The notes under the pieces were generated by a model. It did not search any database and was not told where the DNA came from. It saw only the letters and a list, made by a program, of their open reading frames with translations. A stretch of 64,000 nucleotides of DNA from Longimicrobium sp. GTDB lineage: Bacteria > Gemmatimonadota > Gemmatimonadetes > Longimicrobiales > Longimicrobiaceae. The stretch covers positions 11,711 to 75,710 of the forward strand of contig NZ_DASVSF010000015.1 in NCBI RefSeq assembly GCF_036388275.1, in the 5' to 3' direction. Positions within the stretch are counted from its first letter, which is position 1. The number at the start of each line of letters is the position of its first letter. Made by a program: the position numbers and the translations under genes. Below, one piece after another: positions 27,416 to 38,200 of the stretch.

Positions 27416-28147
27416 TCACCCCTGGCCGGCGATCACCAGGAACACGTCGTACAGCGCGTGCGTCCACGCGGCGATCCCGAAGCCGCGCCACACGTAGAGC
27501 GCGCTGAACGCCACGCCCGCCAGCAGACGGAAGGTAAAGCTGCCCAGCTCCAACGGATACGCGTACGGCCCCACGTAGTGGAAGGCGGAGAAGAGGAAGG
27601 CGGAGACAATCACCGCCACGGCGGCCGCGGGGGTGCGGCGGAAGCCCATCCACACCAGCAGCGCCAGCAGCCCGCCCGTCAGCAGCACGCGAAAGAGCAG
27701 CTCTTCGTAGATGCCGGCGCCCAGCGAGAGGACGATGCCGTCCAGCAGCGGCAGCGTGGTGAGCGCGCCGTCCGCCGCCAGCCGCACGAACCCGCCCAGG
27801 AGAAAGTGGGTCGCCGTGGCGATCAGCCCTCCGAAAAGCAGGGCGTAGACGGCGCTCTCCGCCAGCATGCCACCGAAGTACGAACCACGCAGCGGCACCC
27901 GCGTCCTGCGCCGCTCCCAGGTGACCAGCACGGCGGCCCCCAGCGCCAGCGCGGCGGTGAACGCCAGCGTTCCCTGCACGCCGCCCGCGGCCAGCATGGT
28001 CCGCAGCAGCACGTCGGCGCCGTTGCGCATTCCCGTGCCGCCACGGTCCGCGATCAGCACGGCGCCCAGCTCGTACAGCACCAGCAGCGGCAGCGCGAAG
28101 AGCAGCGAGTAGGTGTGCGACCGGGTGGTTCGGAGATAGGTGCTCAT
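27416..28147 (-). CDS. CPBP-family intramembrane glutamic protease
   Basis: 243 residues with about seven transmembrane helices. The CAAX/CPBP (Abi) motifs are in place: EELLFR at 148-153 (Glu-Glu pair and Arg), FSAFH with His190, and AWTHALYD with His230. The family includes CAAX proteases and bacteriocin-immunity or membrane-signalling proteases; the substrate here is not known. The ATG at 28147 lies opposite the BON-domain gene. Confidence 0.88.
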   Translation of the reverse strand: MSTYLRTTRSHTYSLLFALPLLVLYELGAVLIADRGGTGMRNGADVLLRTMLAAGGVQGTLAFTAALALGAAVLVTWERRRTRVPLRGSYFGGMLAESAVYALLFGGLIATATHFLLGGFVRLAADGALTTLPLLDGIVLSLGAGIYEELLFRVLLTGGLLALLVWMGFRRTPAAAVAVIVSAFLFSAFHYVGPYAYPLELGSFTFRLLAGVAFSALYVWRGFGIAAWTHALYDVFLVIAGQG

Positions 28148-28258
28148 GATTCAGCGCCGCTTCTGGCCTGTCGATTGCGAAAACCGCGTCGTGAGGACGG
28201 CGCCGTACCCGTTGTAACGTACGAAGCGCCTCGCAGGTTTCCCAAGCTCGGAGGCTGG

Positions 28259-28669
28259 ATGGCTGGCGATCGGCGGCGGGCGGCGCGGCGCATGGGGGCG
28301 GCGGTGATGGTGTGGGTGGCATCCGGGATGGGTGCCTGTGCCCTGCTGGGCGGCGGCGAGCCGGCCGAAACGCCGGCGCAGATTTCCGAGCGAACCGGCC
28401 GCGAGGCGGCCATCGTGCGCGAGGTGCAGGCGAGGATGGCGGCGGAACCTTCCATCGACGCGGCGGCCATCCGCCCCGTGGTGGTGGGGACGGAGATTCA
28501 CCTGCACGGCTCGGTGCGCGGGTTCGGCGCCTTGCAGTGCGCGCGTGCCAACGCCGAGATGGTGCCCGGCGTTACGCTGGTGATCGACTTCCTGGTGCTG
28601 CAGCCCGGGCCCGCGCGGGTGGCCTGCAATTCCCCGCGCGTCGTCGGCGCCCGCCCGGCCGGCTCCTGA
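28259..28669 (+). CDS. BON-domain lipoprotein
   Basis: 136 residues from the ATG at 28259, which has a strong GGAGG ahead of it. The signal (AAVMVWVASGMGAC) is lipoprotein-like. Residues 50-125 fit a BON domain: REAAIVREVQARMAAEPSID, then VVVGTEIHLHGSVRGF and the end VTLVIDFLVL. BON domains bind phospholipid or envelope partners. The BON core is weak, so the family call is moderate. Confidence 0.65.
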   Translation: MAGDRRRAARRMGAAVMVWVASGMGACALLGGGEPAETPAQISERTGREAAIVREVQARMAAEPSIDAAAIRPVVVGTEIHLHGSVRGFGALQCARANAEMVPGVTLVIDFLVLQPGPARVACNSPRVVGARPAGS

Positions 28670-28733
28670 ATATTGAGATGGATCCGCTCCCGCGGTAGCT
28701 CCCGGCTCCGCCGGCCATCCTCCGACCTTCCCC

Positions 28734-29444
28734 ATGTCCTCACCCCTGCGCCGCCTGCTGGACCGCGTGAAGAGGCGCCACCCGGCGCTCTACTGGCGCA
28801 CGCGCAACGCAGGGGCGCTCGCCGCCTGGTACGCGGACCGCGCGCGGCCGGCCGCCGAGTCGCCGTACGACGACCGGTTCTGGGACGGCGCCGAGGTGGG
28901 AGACTGGGACGGGTTCGCGCGGACCATCCTCCACCACTTTCCCGTCCGCTCCGTGCTGGACGTGGGATGCGGCGGGGGACGGCTGCTGGAGGCGCTGCGC
29001 ACGGCCGATCCCACCCTCCGCCTGAAGGGGGTGGACGCCTCCGCCCCCGCGCTGGAGCGGGCCCGCCGCCGCGGACTGGACGTGCAGCCGCTGGACCTCG
29101 TCCGCCTCCGCGCGGCCGACGTCGCCTCCGCCGCCCAGGCGCTGGGCGACTTCGACCTGGTGGTGTGCCTCGAAGTGGCGGAGCACTTTCCCGCCTGGCA
29201 CGCGCCCAAGCTGCTGGCCCTGCTCACGCGCTTTCCCAAAATCGTCTTTTCCGCCGCGCACCCGCTGCAGGGCGGGGTGCTGCACGTCAACGAGCAGCCC
29301 CCCGAGTACTGGATCCGCCGCTTCGCCGAGCGCGGCTTCCCGCTCTCCCGGCGGGACGGGGAGCTTCGCGCCGCGGTGGCCGCGCTGGACCTGCCGCCCT
29401 GGTACGCCGCCAACGTCCACGCCTTTTCGAAAGGGGACGCGTGA
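28734..29444 (+). CDS. Class I SAM-dependent methyltransferase
   Basis: 236 residues. The AdoMet-binding motif I is VLDVGCGGGRLLEAL (DVGCGGG at 76-82), followed by the acidic LKGVDASAPALERARRRG and motif LVVCLEVAEHFP. The fold is Methyltransf_23/11. The stop overlaps the GTG of the following glycosyltransferase (GTGA). The pair could modify a surface glycan, which is inference from the pairing alone. Confidence 0.85.
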   Translation: MSSPLRRLLDRVKRRHPALYWRTRNAGALAAWYADRARPAAESPYDDRFWDGAEVGDWDGFARTILHHFPVRSVLDVGCGGGRLLEALRTADPTLRLKGVDASAPALERARRRGLDVQPLDLVRLRAADVASAAQALGDFDLVVCLEVAEHFPAWHAPKLLALLTRFPKIVFSAAHPLQGGVLHVNEQPPEYWIRRFAERGFPLSRRDGELRAAVAALDLPPWYAANVHAFSKGDA

Positions 29445-30391
29445 GCCAGGACGAGGGACAGCCCCGCGTTCCGCCTTCCTCCCGGCTCGCCGTCGGCGTC
29501 TGCACCCGCGACCGGCCCGACGCACTGGTGAGGTGCATCCGCTCGCTGCACGCCCTCGGCGAGCTGCAGGGCGACGTGATCGTGATGGACGACGGCTCGC
29601 GCGTGCCGGTGGAGCCGGCGCTGCGGGAGGCACTGGGACGCGACGCGCCGCCCGGGCTGCGCGTCCTGCGCAACGAGACGAGCCGCAGCCTGGCCGCGGG
29701 GCGGAACGCGATCGCCCGCGCCACCGCCTCGCCGTACGTGCTGAACCTGGACGACGATGCGGCCATCGTGGACCCCGAGGCCATCCGCGCCGTCGTGGCC
29801 GTCCTCGACACCGACCCCCGCGTGGGCGCCGTAGCGCTGGCGCAGGGCGACGAGCAGGGGCGGGCCTGGCCGCCGCACGCGCAGCCCGCGCCGGTGACCG
29901 TCCGCTCGCGGGTGGCCACCTTCATCGGCTACGGCCATGTGCTGCGGCGAGATGCCCTTCTCGGGGTCGGCGGCTTTCGCGAGGCGCTGGGCATCAACGG
30001 CGAAGAGAAGGAGCTTTCCATCCGCCTGCTGGATGCAGGGTGGCGGGTGGTGTACCTGCCGGATGCCGTGGTCTGCCACGTGGCCGACCAGGCGGGGCGC
30101 GACAAGCGGCGCTACCTGCACCAGACGGTGAGGAACGACGTCTTGGGCGCACTGTACACGCTTCCCTTTCCCCTGATGCTGGGCGGCGCGATGGTGCGGC
30201 TGCGGCGCTACTTCCACATGCGGAAGGGGTGGGAGATCGACGACCCGGAGGGCTTTCCCGGCGTCCTTCGCCAGCTGGCGCCCGGTGCGCGCGAGGCGCT
30301 GGGGGCGCGCACTCCGGTCAGGTGGTCCACCGTCCGCGAGTGGCGGCGGCTGACGCAGGAACCCGTGCCCTACCACGGGCCGGAGGAGTGA
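29441..30391 (+). CDS. Family 2 glycosyltransferase
   Basis: 316 residues from GTG 29441. GT-A fold: LAVGVCTRDRPDALVRCIRSL at the start, MDDGS (49-53), NLDDDAAIVD with the DxD-like 104-106, GYGHVLRRDALLGVGGF near 165 and INGEEKELSIRLLDAGWRVVYLPDAVVCHV near 190. It uses a nucleotide-sugar donor; the acceptor is unknown. Translationally coupled to the methyltransferase. Confidence 0.88.
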   Translation: MSQDEGQPRVPPSSRLAVGVCTRDRPDALVRCIRSLHALGELQGDVIVMDDGSRVPVEPALREALGRDAPPGLRVLRNETSRSLAAGRNAIARATASPYVLNLDDDAAIVDPEAIRAVVAVLDTDPRVGAVALAQGDEQGRAWPPHAQPAPVTVRSRVATFIGYGHVLRRDALLGVGGFREALGINGEEKELSIRLLDAGWRVVYLPDAVVCHVADQAGRDKRRYLHQTVRNDVLGALYTLPFPLMLGGAMVRLRRYFHMRKGWEIDDPEGFPGVLRQLAPGAREALGARTPVRWSTVREWRRLTQEPVPYHGPEE

Positions 30392-30436
30392 CGCGCACGG
30401 CGGCGGCGGTCGCGCGAACGGCGCGGAGCCGTTAGC

Positions 30437-31147
30437 TTGGGTGCCGTCCGCCGCGAGAAATGGAGGAGCCGTGCCCCGCTGCGCTCGCTGCGGCCCAGGG
30501 GCGCGCGTCCCTGGCTGGTGCTGGGCGCCGTCATCGTGCTGGCGCTGCTGCCGCCCGTCCGCGCGGTGGCGGCCCGCGCGTGGGGCGTGGTGGACGCGGC
30601 GCTGGCGGCGTCGCGCGCGGCCGAGGCGCGCGAGCGGCAGGTGGCCGAGTACGCGCGGCGCTACGGCATTTCGGTGGAGCTGGCGGACGAGATCGAGCGC
30701 GCCGCCCGGGAAGAGGAGCTGGATGCGGAGCTGGCGTTTCGCCTCGTTCGCGTGGAGAGCGCCTTCCGCGAGTCCGCGCGTAGCCCGGTCGGCGCGCTGG
30801 GGCTTACGCAGGTGATGCCCGCGACGGCCAACGAGCTGATGCCGGGCATCACCCGCGAGCAGCTGCTGGAGCGGCGCACCAACCTGCGCCTGGGCTTTCG
30901 CTACCTGAAGTACCTGCTGGCCGTGTACGACGGCGACCAGGAGGAGGCGCTGACGGCGTACAACCGCGGAATGGGCACGGTGCGGCGCATCCGCTCGGCC
31001 GGGGGCGACCCCGCCAACGGCTACGCCGACCTGGTGCTGGGCGCACGCGGCGGATCGCCCGTGAACCTGGTGCGCCACGATTCCGCCGCCGCCCCCGCCC
31101 CGCCGCTGCACGAAACCGCGCCCACGCGCCTTCCCCCCGGCTTCTGA
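30437..31147 (+). CDS. Membrane-anchored lytic transglycosylase (SLT domain)
   Basis: 236 residues. An N-terminal transmembrane anchor (about 25-45) is followed by a helical linker and a transglycosylase SLT domain: LVRVESAFRESARSPVGALG with catalytic Glu107, LTQVMPATA, and ALTAYNRGMG near 175. It cuts peptidoglycan to 1,6-anhydro-muropeptides. The start codon is uncertain: TTG at 30437 is the first option in frame that keeps the whole anchor. Confidence 0.85.
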   Translation: MGAVRREKWRSRAPLRSLRPRGARPWLVLGAVIVLALLPPVRAVAARAWGVVDAALAASRAAEARERQVAEYARRYGISVELADEIERAAREEELDAELAFRLVRVESAFRESARSPVGALGLTQVMPATANELMPGITREQLLERRTNLRLGFRYLKYLLAVYDGDQEEALTAYNRGMGTVRRIRSAGGDPANGYADLVLGARGGSPVNLVRHDSAAAPAPPLHETAPTRLPPGF

Positions 31148-31324
31148 ACCACCCGCGGCGAAACATTTGCCGTACTCCCGGCGAACGTGCACGCCGGTAG
31201 GGTGTACGGGGGCGTTGCATGGCGGGCGGGGCGTGGGCATCTTGTTGCCCGGCCCTGATTTTGCCTCCCGCCCCGGGGCTCTCGTCCCCCTTTCTTTCAT
31301 CGCGGTTCACGCAGCAGGATCAGC

Positions 31325-32107
31325 ATGCAACAGCGCCCGGTCATCGGCATTCCCACGCAGACGCTCCAGTCCATCGACCGCATTCCGGAAGACCTTCCGG
31401 CGTCGTGGGTGATGAACCAGCGCTACTTCCTGGCGTGCACCTCGGTGGGGGCCATTCCCTGGATGGTGCCGCTGCTGGAGAACGATCCCGAGACGCTGCG
31501 CGGCATCTACGACCACCTGGACGGCATCTTCATCGCCGGCGGCGTGGACGTGGACCCCACCTCGTACGGCGCCGAGCGCCACGCGCTGTGCGGACGCACC
31601 GACCTGGCGCGCGACTACGTGGAGCTGATGTTCGCCCGCTGGGCGCTGGAAGACGGCAAGCCGGTGATGGGCGTGTGCCGCGGCCAGCAGGTGATCAACG
31701 TGGCGGCCGGCGGCACGCTGGTGCAGGACTGCGGCGAGCTGTTCCCCGGCGCCCTCAAGCACGACTACTTCCCCGGCGCGGGGTGGGCGCGCGACCACCT
31801 GGCGCACGACGTTCGCATTGCCCCGGGGTCGCGGCTTCACACGGCGTTCGGCGTGGAGCAGGCGATGGTCAACTCCATGCACCACCAGTCGGTGGACCGC
31901 CTGGGCGAGGGGCTGGTGGCCACCGCATGGGCGCAGGACGGCATGGTCGAGGCCCTGGAGGGCACGCGCGAGGGGCAGTTCCTGGTGGGGGTGCAGTGGC
32001 ACCCGGAAATGCTGATCGACACGCACGAGGGCACGCGCAAGCTCTTCGAGGCCTTCATCGAGGCCGCCAACCAGTTCCACGACGCCAAGTCGCTCGCCTA
32101 CGCCTGA
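31325..32107 (+). CDS. Gamma-glutamyl-gamma-aminobutyrate hydrolase family protein (PuuD-like)
   Basis: 260 residues, class I glutamine amidotransferase fold. The nucleophile is Cys118 in MGVCRGQQ, with the AGG oxyanion region at 71-73 (IFIAGGVDVDP) and the His-Glu pair in VGVQWHPEM near 222. The family hydrolyses gamma-glutamyl bonds such as gamma-Glu-GABA in putrescine breakdown. No other puu gene is nearby, so the substrate is not certain. A strong terminator follows. Confidence 0.9.
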   Translation: MQQRPVIGIPTQTLQSIDRIPEDLPASWVMNQRYFLACTSVGAIPWMVPLLENDPETLRGIYDHLDGIFIAGGVDVDPTSYGAERHALCGRTDLARDYVELMFARWALEDGKPVMGVCRGQQVINVAAGGTLVQDCGELFPGALKHDYFPGAGWARDHLAHDVRIAPGSRLHTAFGVEQAMVNSMHHQSVDRLGEGLVATAWAQDGMVEALEGTREGQFLVGVQWHPEMLIDTHEGTRKLFEAFIEAANQFHDAKSLAYA

Positions 32108-32130
32108 TCGCGGCGGCGCGGATCGACACG

Positions 32131-32165
32131 AAGGCCCCGGCTCGCGAGAGCCGGGGCCTTTTTTT
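32131..32165 (+). terminator. Rho-independent terminator
   Basis: Perfect 13-base-pair stem (32131-32143 with 32148-32160), tetraloop GCGA, then a T run to 32165. It insulates the amidotransferase gene from the alpha-2-macroglobulin gene. Confidence 0.92.
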
Positions 32166-32293
32166 CGGCCGCCGCTCTGGCTCGCGGGCCCTGTCCGCCG
32201 TACCGTGTGTGTCAGACCTGGCACCGCGCGGGCGTTCACCCTTCGTAGCGGCGCCCCGCGTCCGCCGTCCCCAGACACACCGGCACACGTTCC

Positions 32294-35200
32294 ATGCGAG
32301 TCTTGCTTCGGCCCGTTCCGCTCCTGATCGCGCTGCTCCTGGCGGTGGGCGCCGCGCCCCTCCAGGCCCAGCGCCGTTCGGTCATCCCGCCGCTGCACGT
32401 CCGGCCGCTTTCCACCGCGCCGGACACGGTGGCCCCCGACAGCAGCGGGCTGCGCTTTCGCCTGAGCGCCGCGCCGCTGCGCGCGCCGGAGCGCGAGACG
32501 CCCGCCCCCGCGCTGATGCTGCCGCGGGCAGACGCGGAGCGCATCCTGGCCCGGCTGGCGCCGCTGCCCTCCGTCGCCGCGGCGGAGCGGTTCGCCTTTC
32601 CCGCGGCCACGCTGCCGCCGCCGCGCACCGGGCGCACGGTGCTGGCGGGCTTTCCCCCGCCGGACAGCGCCGGGCCGGAGCGTCCCTCGGATGTGGCGGC
32701 GCGCGCTCCCCTGACCGTGGTCCGCGCCGCGCCGCGGGGCGAGGTGCAGTTGGGCGCAGAGGTCACCGTCACCTTCTCGCAGGCGATGGTGCCGCTTTCC
32801 ACCGTCAGCAACGTGGAGGCGCGCGAGGCGCCGGTCGTCATCACCCCGCGCATCGCCGGGCGCTGGCGCTGGCTGGACGTGCGCACCGTGGTGTTCACCC
32901 CCGAGGGCCGGGTGCCGTTCGCCACGGAGTACACCGTCACCATCCCCGCGGGCACCCGCTCCGCATCCGGCGGCGCGCTGGCGGAAGAGGTGCGGTGGAC
33001 CTTCCGCACCCCCGAGCTGAACGGCATCGGGGCGTGGCCGTACGGCGACCGCGTGCGGCCCGATCCCGTGTTTCTCATCCACTTCGACCAGCAGGTGTCG
33101 CCGCCCGCGCTGCTTCCCTCCATCCGGCTGACGGCGGGTGGCGTGGAGCGGACGGTCCGCCTGGCATCCGCGGAGGAGATCCAGCGCGACTCCGTGGCCC
33201 GCGCCTTTGCGGCGCAGGGGGAGCCCGGCACCTGGATCGCCTTCCGCGCCACGCAGCCGCTTCCGCTGAACACGCCCATCCAGGTGCAGGTGCGCCAGGG
33301 CGCGCCCTCCGCCGAGGGGCCGCTGCGCACCACGCGCGTCCAGGAGTGGAGCTTCCGCACGTACGCCCCGCTGCGCGTCACCGAGGCGCAATGCGGGTAT
33401 CGCGACGATGTGTGCCCGCCCGGCACAGCGTGGCGGGTACAGTTCAACAACGCGCTGGATTCCGCGGCGCGGCGCCCGGAGTGGGTGCGGGTGCAGCCCG
33501 CCCTCCCCGGCCTGCGCGTGTCGGTAGTCGGTAACCAGCTCTGGATTCACGGCGACGCCGAGCCCAACACCCGCTACACCGTGACCCTGGGCCGGGGCAT
33601 CCGCGACGAGTTCGGCCAGGTGCTGGGGCGCGAGGAGACGCGGGTGTTCCGCGTGGGACCGCCCGAGCCGGGCATCATCGGGTTCGCGGAGCGGATGATG
33701 GTGCTGGAGGCGTCCGGCCCGCGCACCGTCTCCGTGTTCACCCACGACCTGCCGCGCCTGCGCCTTCGCATGAACCGCGTGCGGCCGGAAGACTGGGCGC
33801 AGTTCCGGCGGTGGACCCCCGAGGCGGGCGTCCTTCCGGGAACCACCGTGGTGGACCGCTGGCTCCGCGCGAACCCGGCGCGGGGCGCGGTCACCGAACA
33901 CGCGATCGACGCCGACGAGGTGCTGCGGGGCGAGCCCGGGCACGTGCTGGTGTCCGTAGAGACCGAGGCGGGCCGCGAGTCCGCCACCTGGCTGCAGGTG
34001 ACCCGCGTGGGCGTGGCCGCGTTCGCCGACCCGCAGGAGGTGCTGGTGTGGGCCACGGCCCTGCACGACGGCAGCCCCATCGCCGGCGCGCAGGTGCGCA
34101 TGCTCCCCGACGGCACGGCCGGGGTGACGGGCCGGGACGGGCTGGTGTCGCTGGCGCTTCCGGGCGCGGCGGAGCGCGAGGGTCAGCGGTACCTGGCGGC
34201 GGGCCCGCCCGGCGACCAGGCCATCCTCGTCCAGGGCCGTGGCGGCTGGCTGTCCCTCACGCGCGAGCCCAGGGAGACGGAGCTGCTGTGGTACGGCATC
34301 ACCGACCGCAACCTGTACCGGCCGGGCGAGGAGGTGCGCTTCAAGGGATGGGTGCGGCGGTTCGAGCGCACCAAGAGGGGCGGCCTGGCTTCCGCGGGCG
34401 TGGGCTCCGGCGTCTCCTGGCGCGCGAGCGACCCGCAGGGGAACGAGATCGCCAAGGGCACCGCGCGGCTGACGGAGTTCGGCGGCTTCGACGGGGTGTT
34501 CACCGTTCCCGCGGGGGCCAACCTGGGCGGCGCCGCGATCACGGTGCGCCTGGACGGAATGGAGGGCGAGCACCCCATCCAGTTCCAGGTGCAGGAGTTC
34601 CGCCGCCCGGAGTTCGAGGTGGCGGCGCAGGCCGATCCGGGTCCGCACGTGGTGGGCGGCTCGGCCCAGGTGTCGGTGACCGCCTCGTACTTCAGCGGTG
34701 GCGCGCTTCCCGGCGCGGAGGTGTCGTGGCGTGTGGAGAGCCATCCGGCGACGTACACCCCGCCCGGGTGGGCCGAGTGGCGGTTCGGAATGGAGGACGC
34801 AGGATGGTGGTCGTGGAGGCCGCGCCCGCCGCCGCCGCAGGAGACGCGCACGCTGGAGGGCGAGACGGACGTGCAGGGGCGGCACGCCATCCGGCTGGAT
34901 CTGGACCGCGCCGTCCCCCCGCGCGCCTACACGCTGAACGCGTACGCCACCGTCGTCGACGTCAACCGCCAGCCCTGGACGGCCAACGCCCAGCTGCTGG
35001 TGCATCCCGCCGAGGTGTACGTCGGGTTGCGGACGGAGCGCGCCTGGCAGATGCGCGGTGAGCCGATCCGCGTGGAGGGCATGGTGGTGGACCTGGATGG
35101 AAAGCCGGTCACTGGGCGCCCCGTGCGGATGCGGGCCGAGCGGCTGTCCTGGGTGCAGCGGGGCGGCGGATGGGAAGAGGTGGCGGGCGATACGCTGACG

Positions 35201-38200
35201 TGCGGCTTCGTCTCGGATCTCAATCCTCGCACCTGCACCTTCGCGACGCCGGAGGGCGGGCGCTACCGCCTGGTGGCGGACGTCACCGACGAGCGGGGCC
35301 GCCCGTCGCGCACCGAGGTGACGGTGTGGGTGTCGGGCGGCGCGCCCTTTCAGCAGCCGGGGCAGCGGATGGGGGCCGCCCAGCAGGTTCGCCTTCTTCC
35401 CGACCGCGAGCGCTATGCGCCGGGCGATACGGCGCGCATCCTGGTGCAGCTTCCGTTCTGGCCCGCGCGCGGCCTGATGACGGTGCGCCGCAACGGCATC
35501 GTCAGCACCGATACCATCCAGTCCGACTCGTCCACGTTCATCCTGGCGGTGCCCGTCACCGAGGCCGACATCCCCAACACCCACGTGCAGGTGGACGTGG
35601 TGGGCGCGTCGGACACCATCCCGGGATCGCGCGGGACGGACTTCGCCAGCGGCACGGCCATGCTCAGCGTGCCGCCCACGGGCCGGTCGCTGTCGATCGT
35701 TCCCCTCGCCGCGGATTCGGTGGCGGTGCCCGACGCGCCGGCGTCCGTCACCGTGCAGGTGAACGACGCGCAGGGCCGTCCCGTGCCCGGCGCCGAGGTG
35801 GCGCTTGCCGTGGTGGACGAGGCGGTGCTGGCGCTCACCGGCTACCGCTTCAGCGACCCGCTGGAGCTGTTCCATCCGGCGTCCGGTCCGGGCACGACGG
35901 ACGCCTGGCTGCACCCCTCCGTGCTGAAGCGCGGCTCGGGCGTGGGGGTGGTCAGCGGCCGGGTGCGCGACACCGCGGGGCAGCCGGTCGCGGGCGCGAT
36001 GGTCACCGTAGAGGGAACGGACCTGCGGGTGGCGACGGACGCGGCCGGCGCGTTCCGGCTGACCGGCGTGCCGTCCGGCCCGCGGACCCTCACCGCAGCC
36101 AGGATCGGGCTGGGCTCCGCGTCGCGCGACGTGGTGGTGGGTCCGGACCCGGTGCAGGTGGACATCGTGATGCGGGCGGACGAGGTGCAGTTGGAGAGCA
36201 TCACCGTCACCGGGTTCGGCGCGGCGGACGGCGTGGTGCTGCAGGGCAGGATGGGCGGCGTGGTAGGCCGCGCGTCGTCCACCGCTCCCCCGGCGCCGCC
36301 CATGCCCGCCCCGGTGTCGGCGCCCCCTCCGGAGGAGCCGCAGCCCGCCATCGCCGTCCGCACCAACTTCAACCCGCTGGCGGTGTGGACGCCGGTGGTG
36401 CGGACGGACGCGGAGGGACGGGCGACGGTTCCGTTCACCCTGCCCAGCAGCCTCACGCGCTACCGTGTGATGGCCGTCGCGGCACAGGGGCTGGCGCGGT
36501 TCGGGGCGGGCGAGTCGTCCCTTACCGTCCGCCAGCCGCTGATGGTGCGCCCGTCGGCGCCGCGGTTCCTGAACTTCGGCGACCGCTTCGACTTCACCGT
36601 CGTCATCCAGAACCAGACGGGGGAGCCGATGACCGTGGACGTGGCCGCCCGCGCGGAGGGCATCGCGTTCGCCGAGCCAGGGCGCCGGGTGACGGTGCCG
36701 GCAAACGACCGCGTGGAGGTGCGCATTCCGGGCGAGGCGGTGCGCGCGGGGACGGCGCACGTGCAGGTGGCGGCCGTCTCCGGCGCCCGCTCCGACGCGG
36801 CGTTCGTCACCCTGCCCGTCTACACGCCGGCTACGGCCGAGGCGTTCGCCACGTACGGCAACTTCACCGAGGGCGCGGCCACGCTGCCGCTGCAGATCGA
36901 CGAGAACGACGTGCTTCCCGGCTTTGGCGGACTGGAGGTGAGCACCTCGTCCACGGCGCTGCACGAGCTGACGGACGCGTTCCTGTACCTGGTCAAGTAC
37001 CCGTACCATGGCTCGGAGCAGATCGCCTCGCGGCTGCTGGCCGTGGCCGCGCTGCGCGACGTGCTCACCGAGTTCCGCGCCGAGGGGCTGCCGCCTGCGC
37101 AGGCGCTGGCGGACTCGGTGGCGCGCGACATCCAGGCGCTCCGCAGGATGCAGAACCACGATGGCGGCTGGGACTTCTGGCGCGGCGACCGCGAGTCGTG
37201 GCCGTACGTGAGCGTGCACGTGACGCACGCGCTGGTTCGCATGCGCGAGCGGGGCTACCCGGTGCCCGACGACATGCTTCAGCGGGCCCTGCAGTACACG
37301 CGCACGGTACGGGAGCGTATGCCGGCCTGGTACCCGGAGCCGTCCCGCCGCGCGATCCGTGCGTATGCGCTCTATGTCCGCTCGCTGGCGGGGGAGCGCG
37401 TGGGCGGCGAGGTGACGGCGCTCCTGCGCGAGGCCGAGGCCGGCCGGCTTCCGCTGGAGGTGGTGGGATGGCTGCTCGCCGCGTCTGCGGGGCAGGGGGG
37501 AACGCAGGAAACGCGTGACGAGCTGCTGCGCATCGTCAACAACCGCGCGACGGAGACGGCCTCCACCGCCACCTTCGCCAACACCTACGAACAGGGCGAG
37601 TACCTGCTCCTTCACAGCAGCCGCCGCACGGACGCCGTGGTGCTCGAGGCGCTGCTTCGGACGGAGCCCCGCAACCCGCTGGTGGCCAAGACGGTGCGCG
37701 GGCTGCTGGGCGGGCGGCGCGCGGGCCGGTGGAGCAACACGCAGGAGAACGCGTGGGTGCTGCTGGCGCTGGACCGCTACTTCCGCGAGTACGAGGCGCA
37801 GACCCCCGATTTCGTCGCCCGCGTGTGGCTGGGCGAGCGCTTTGCCGGCGAGCACGCGTTCGCCGGCCGCAACGCCGACCGCCACCAGCTGACGGTGCCC
37901 ATCGACGCCCTGGTGGAGCTGAATCCCGAGTCGGTGACCGTCGGCAAGGAAGGCGCGGGGCGCGTGTACTACCGCGCGGGGCTGCGGTACGCGCCGCGCG
38001 GGCTGGATCTGCCGTCGCTGGACCGCGGGTTCTCGGTGGAGCGCACCTACGAGGCCATCGACGATCCGTCGGATGTGGTGCGCGGGGAGGACGGCGTGTG
38101 GCGGATCAGGCCGGGTGCGCGGGTGCGGGTGACGGTGACGATGGTGACGCCCAGCCGCCGGGTGCACGTGGCGCTGGTGGATCCGCTGCCCGCCGGGTTC

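Noticed and set aside
30441..30815. A frame overlapping the lytic transglycosylase gene in a shifted register
   Set aside because: The SLT catalytic motifs are in the 30437 frame; the shifted frame is Cys/Trp/Arg-rich shadow sequence.
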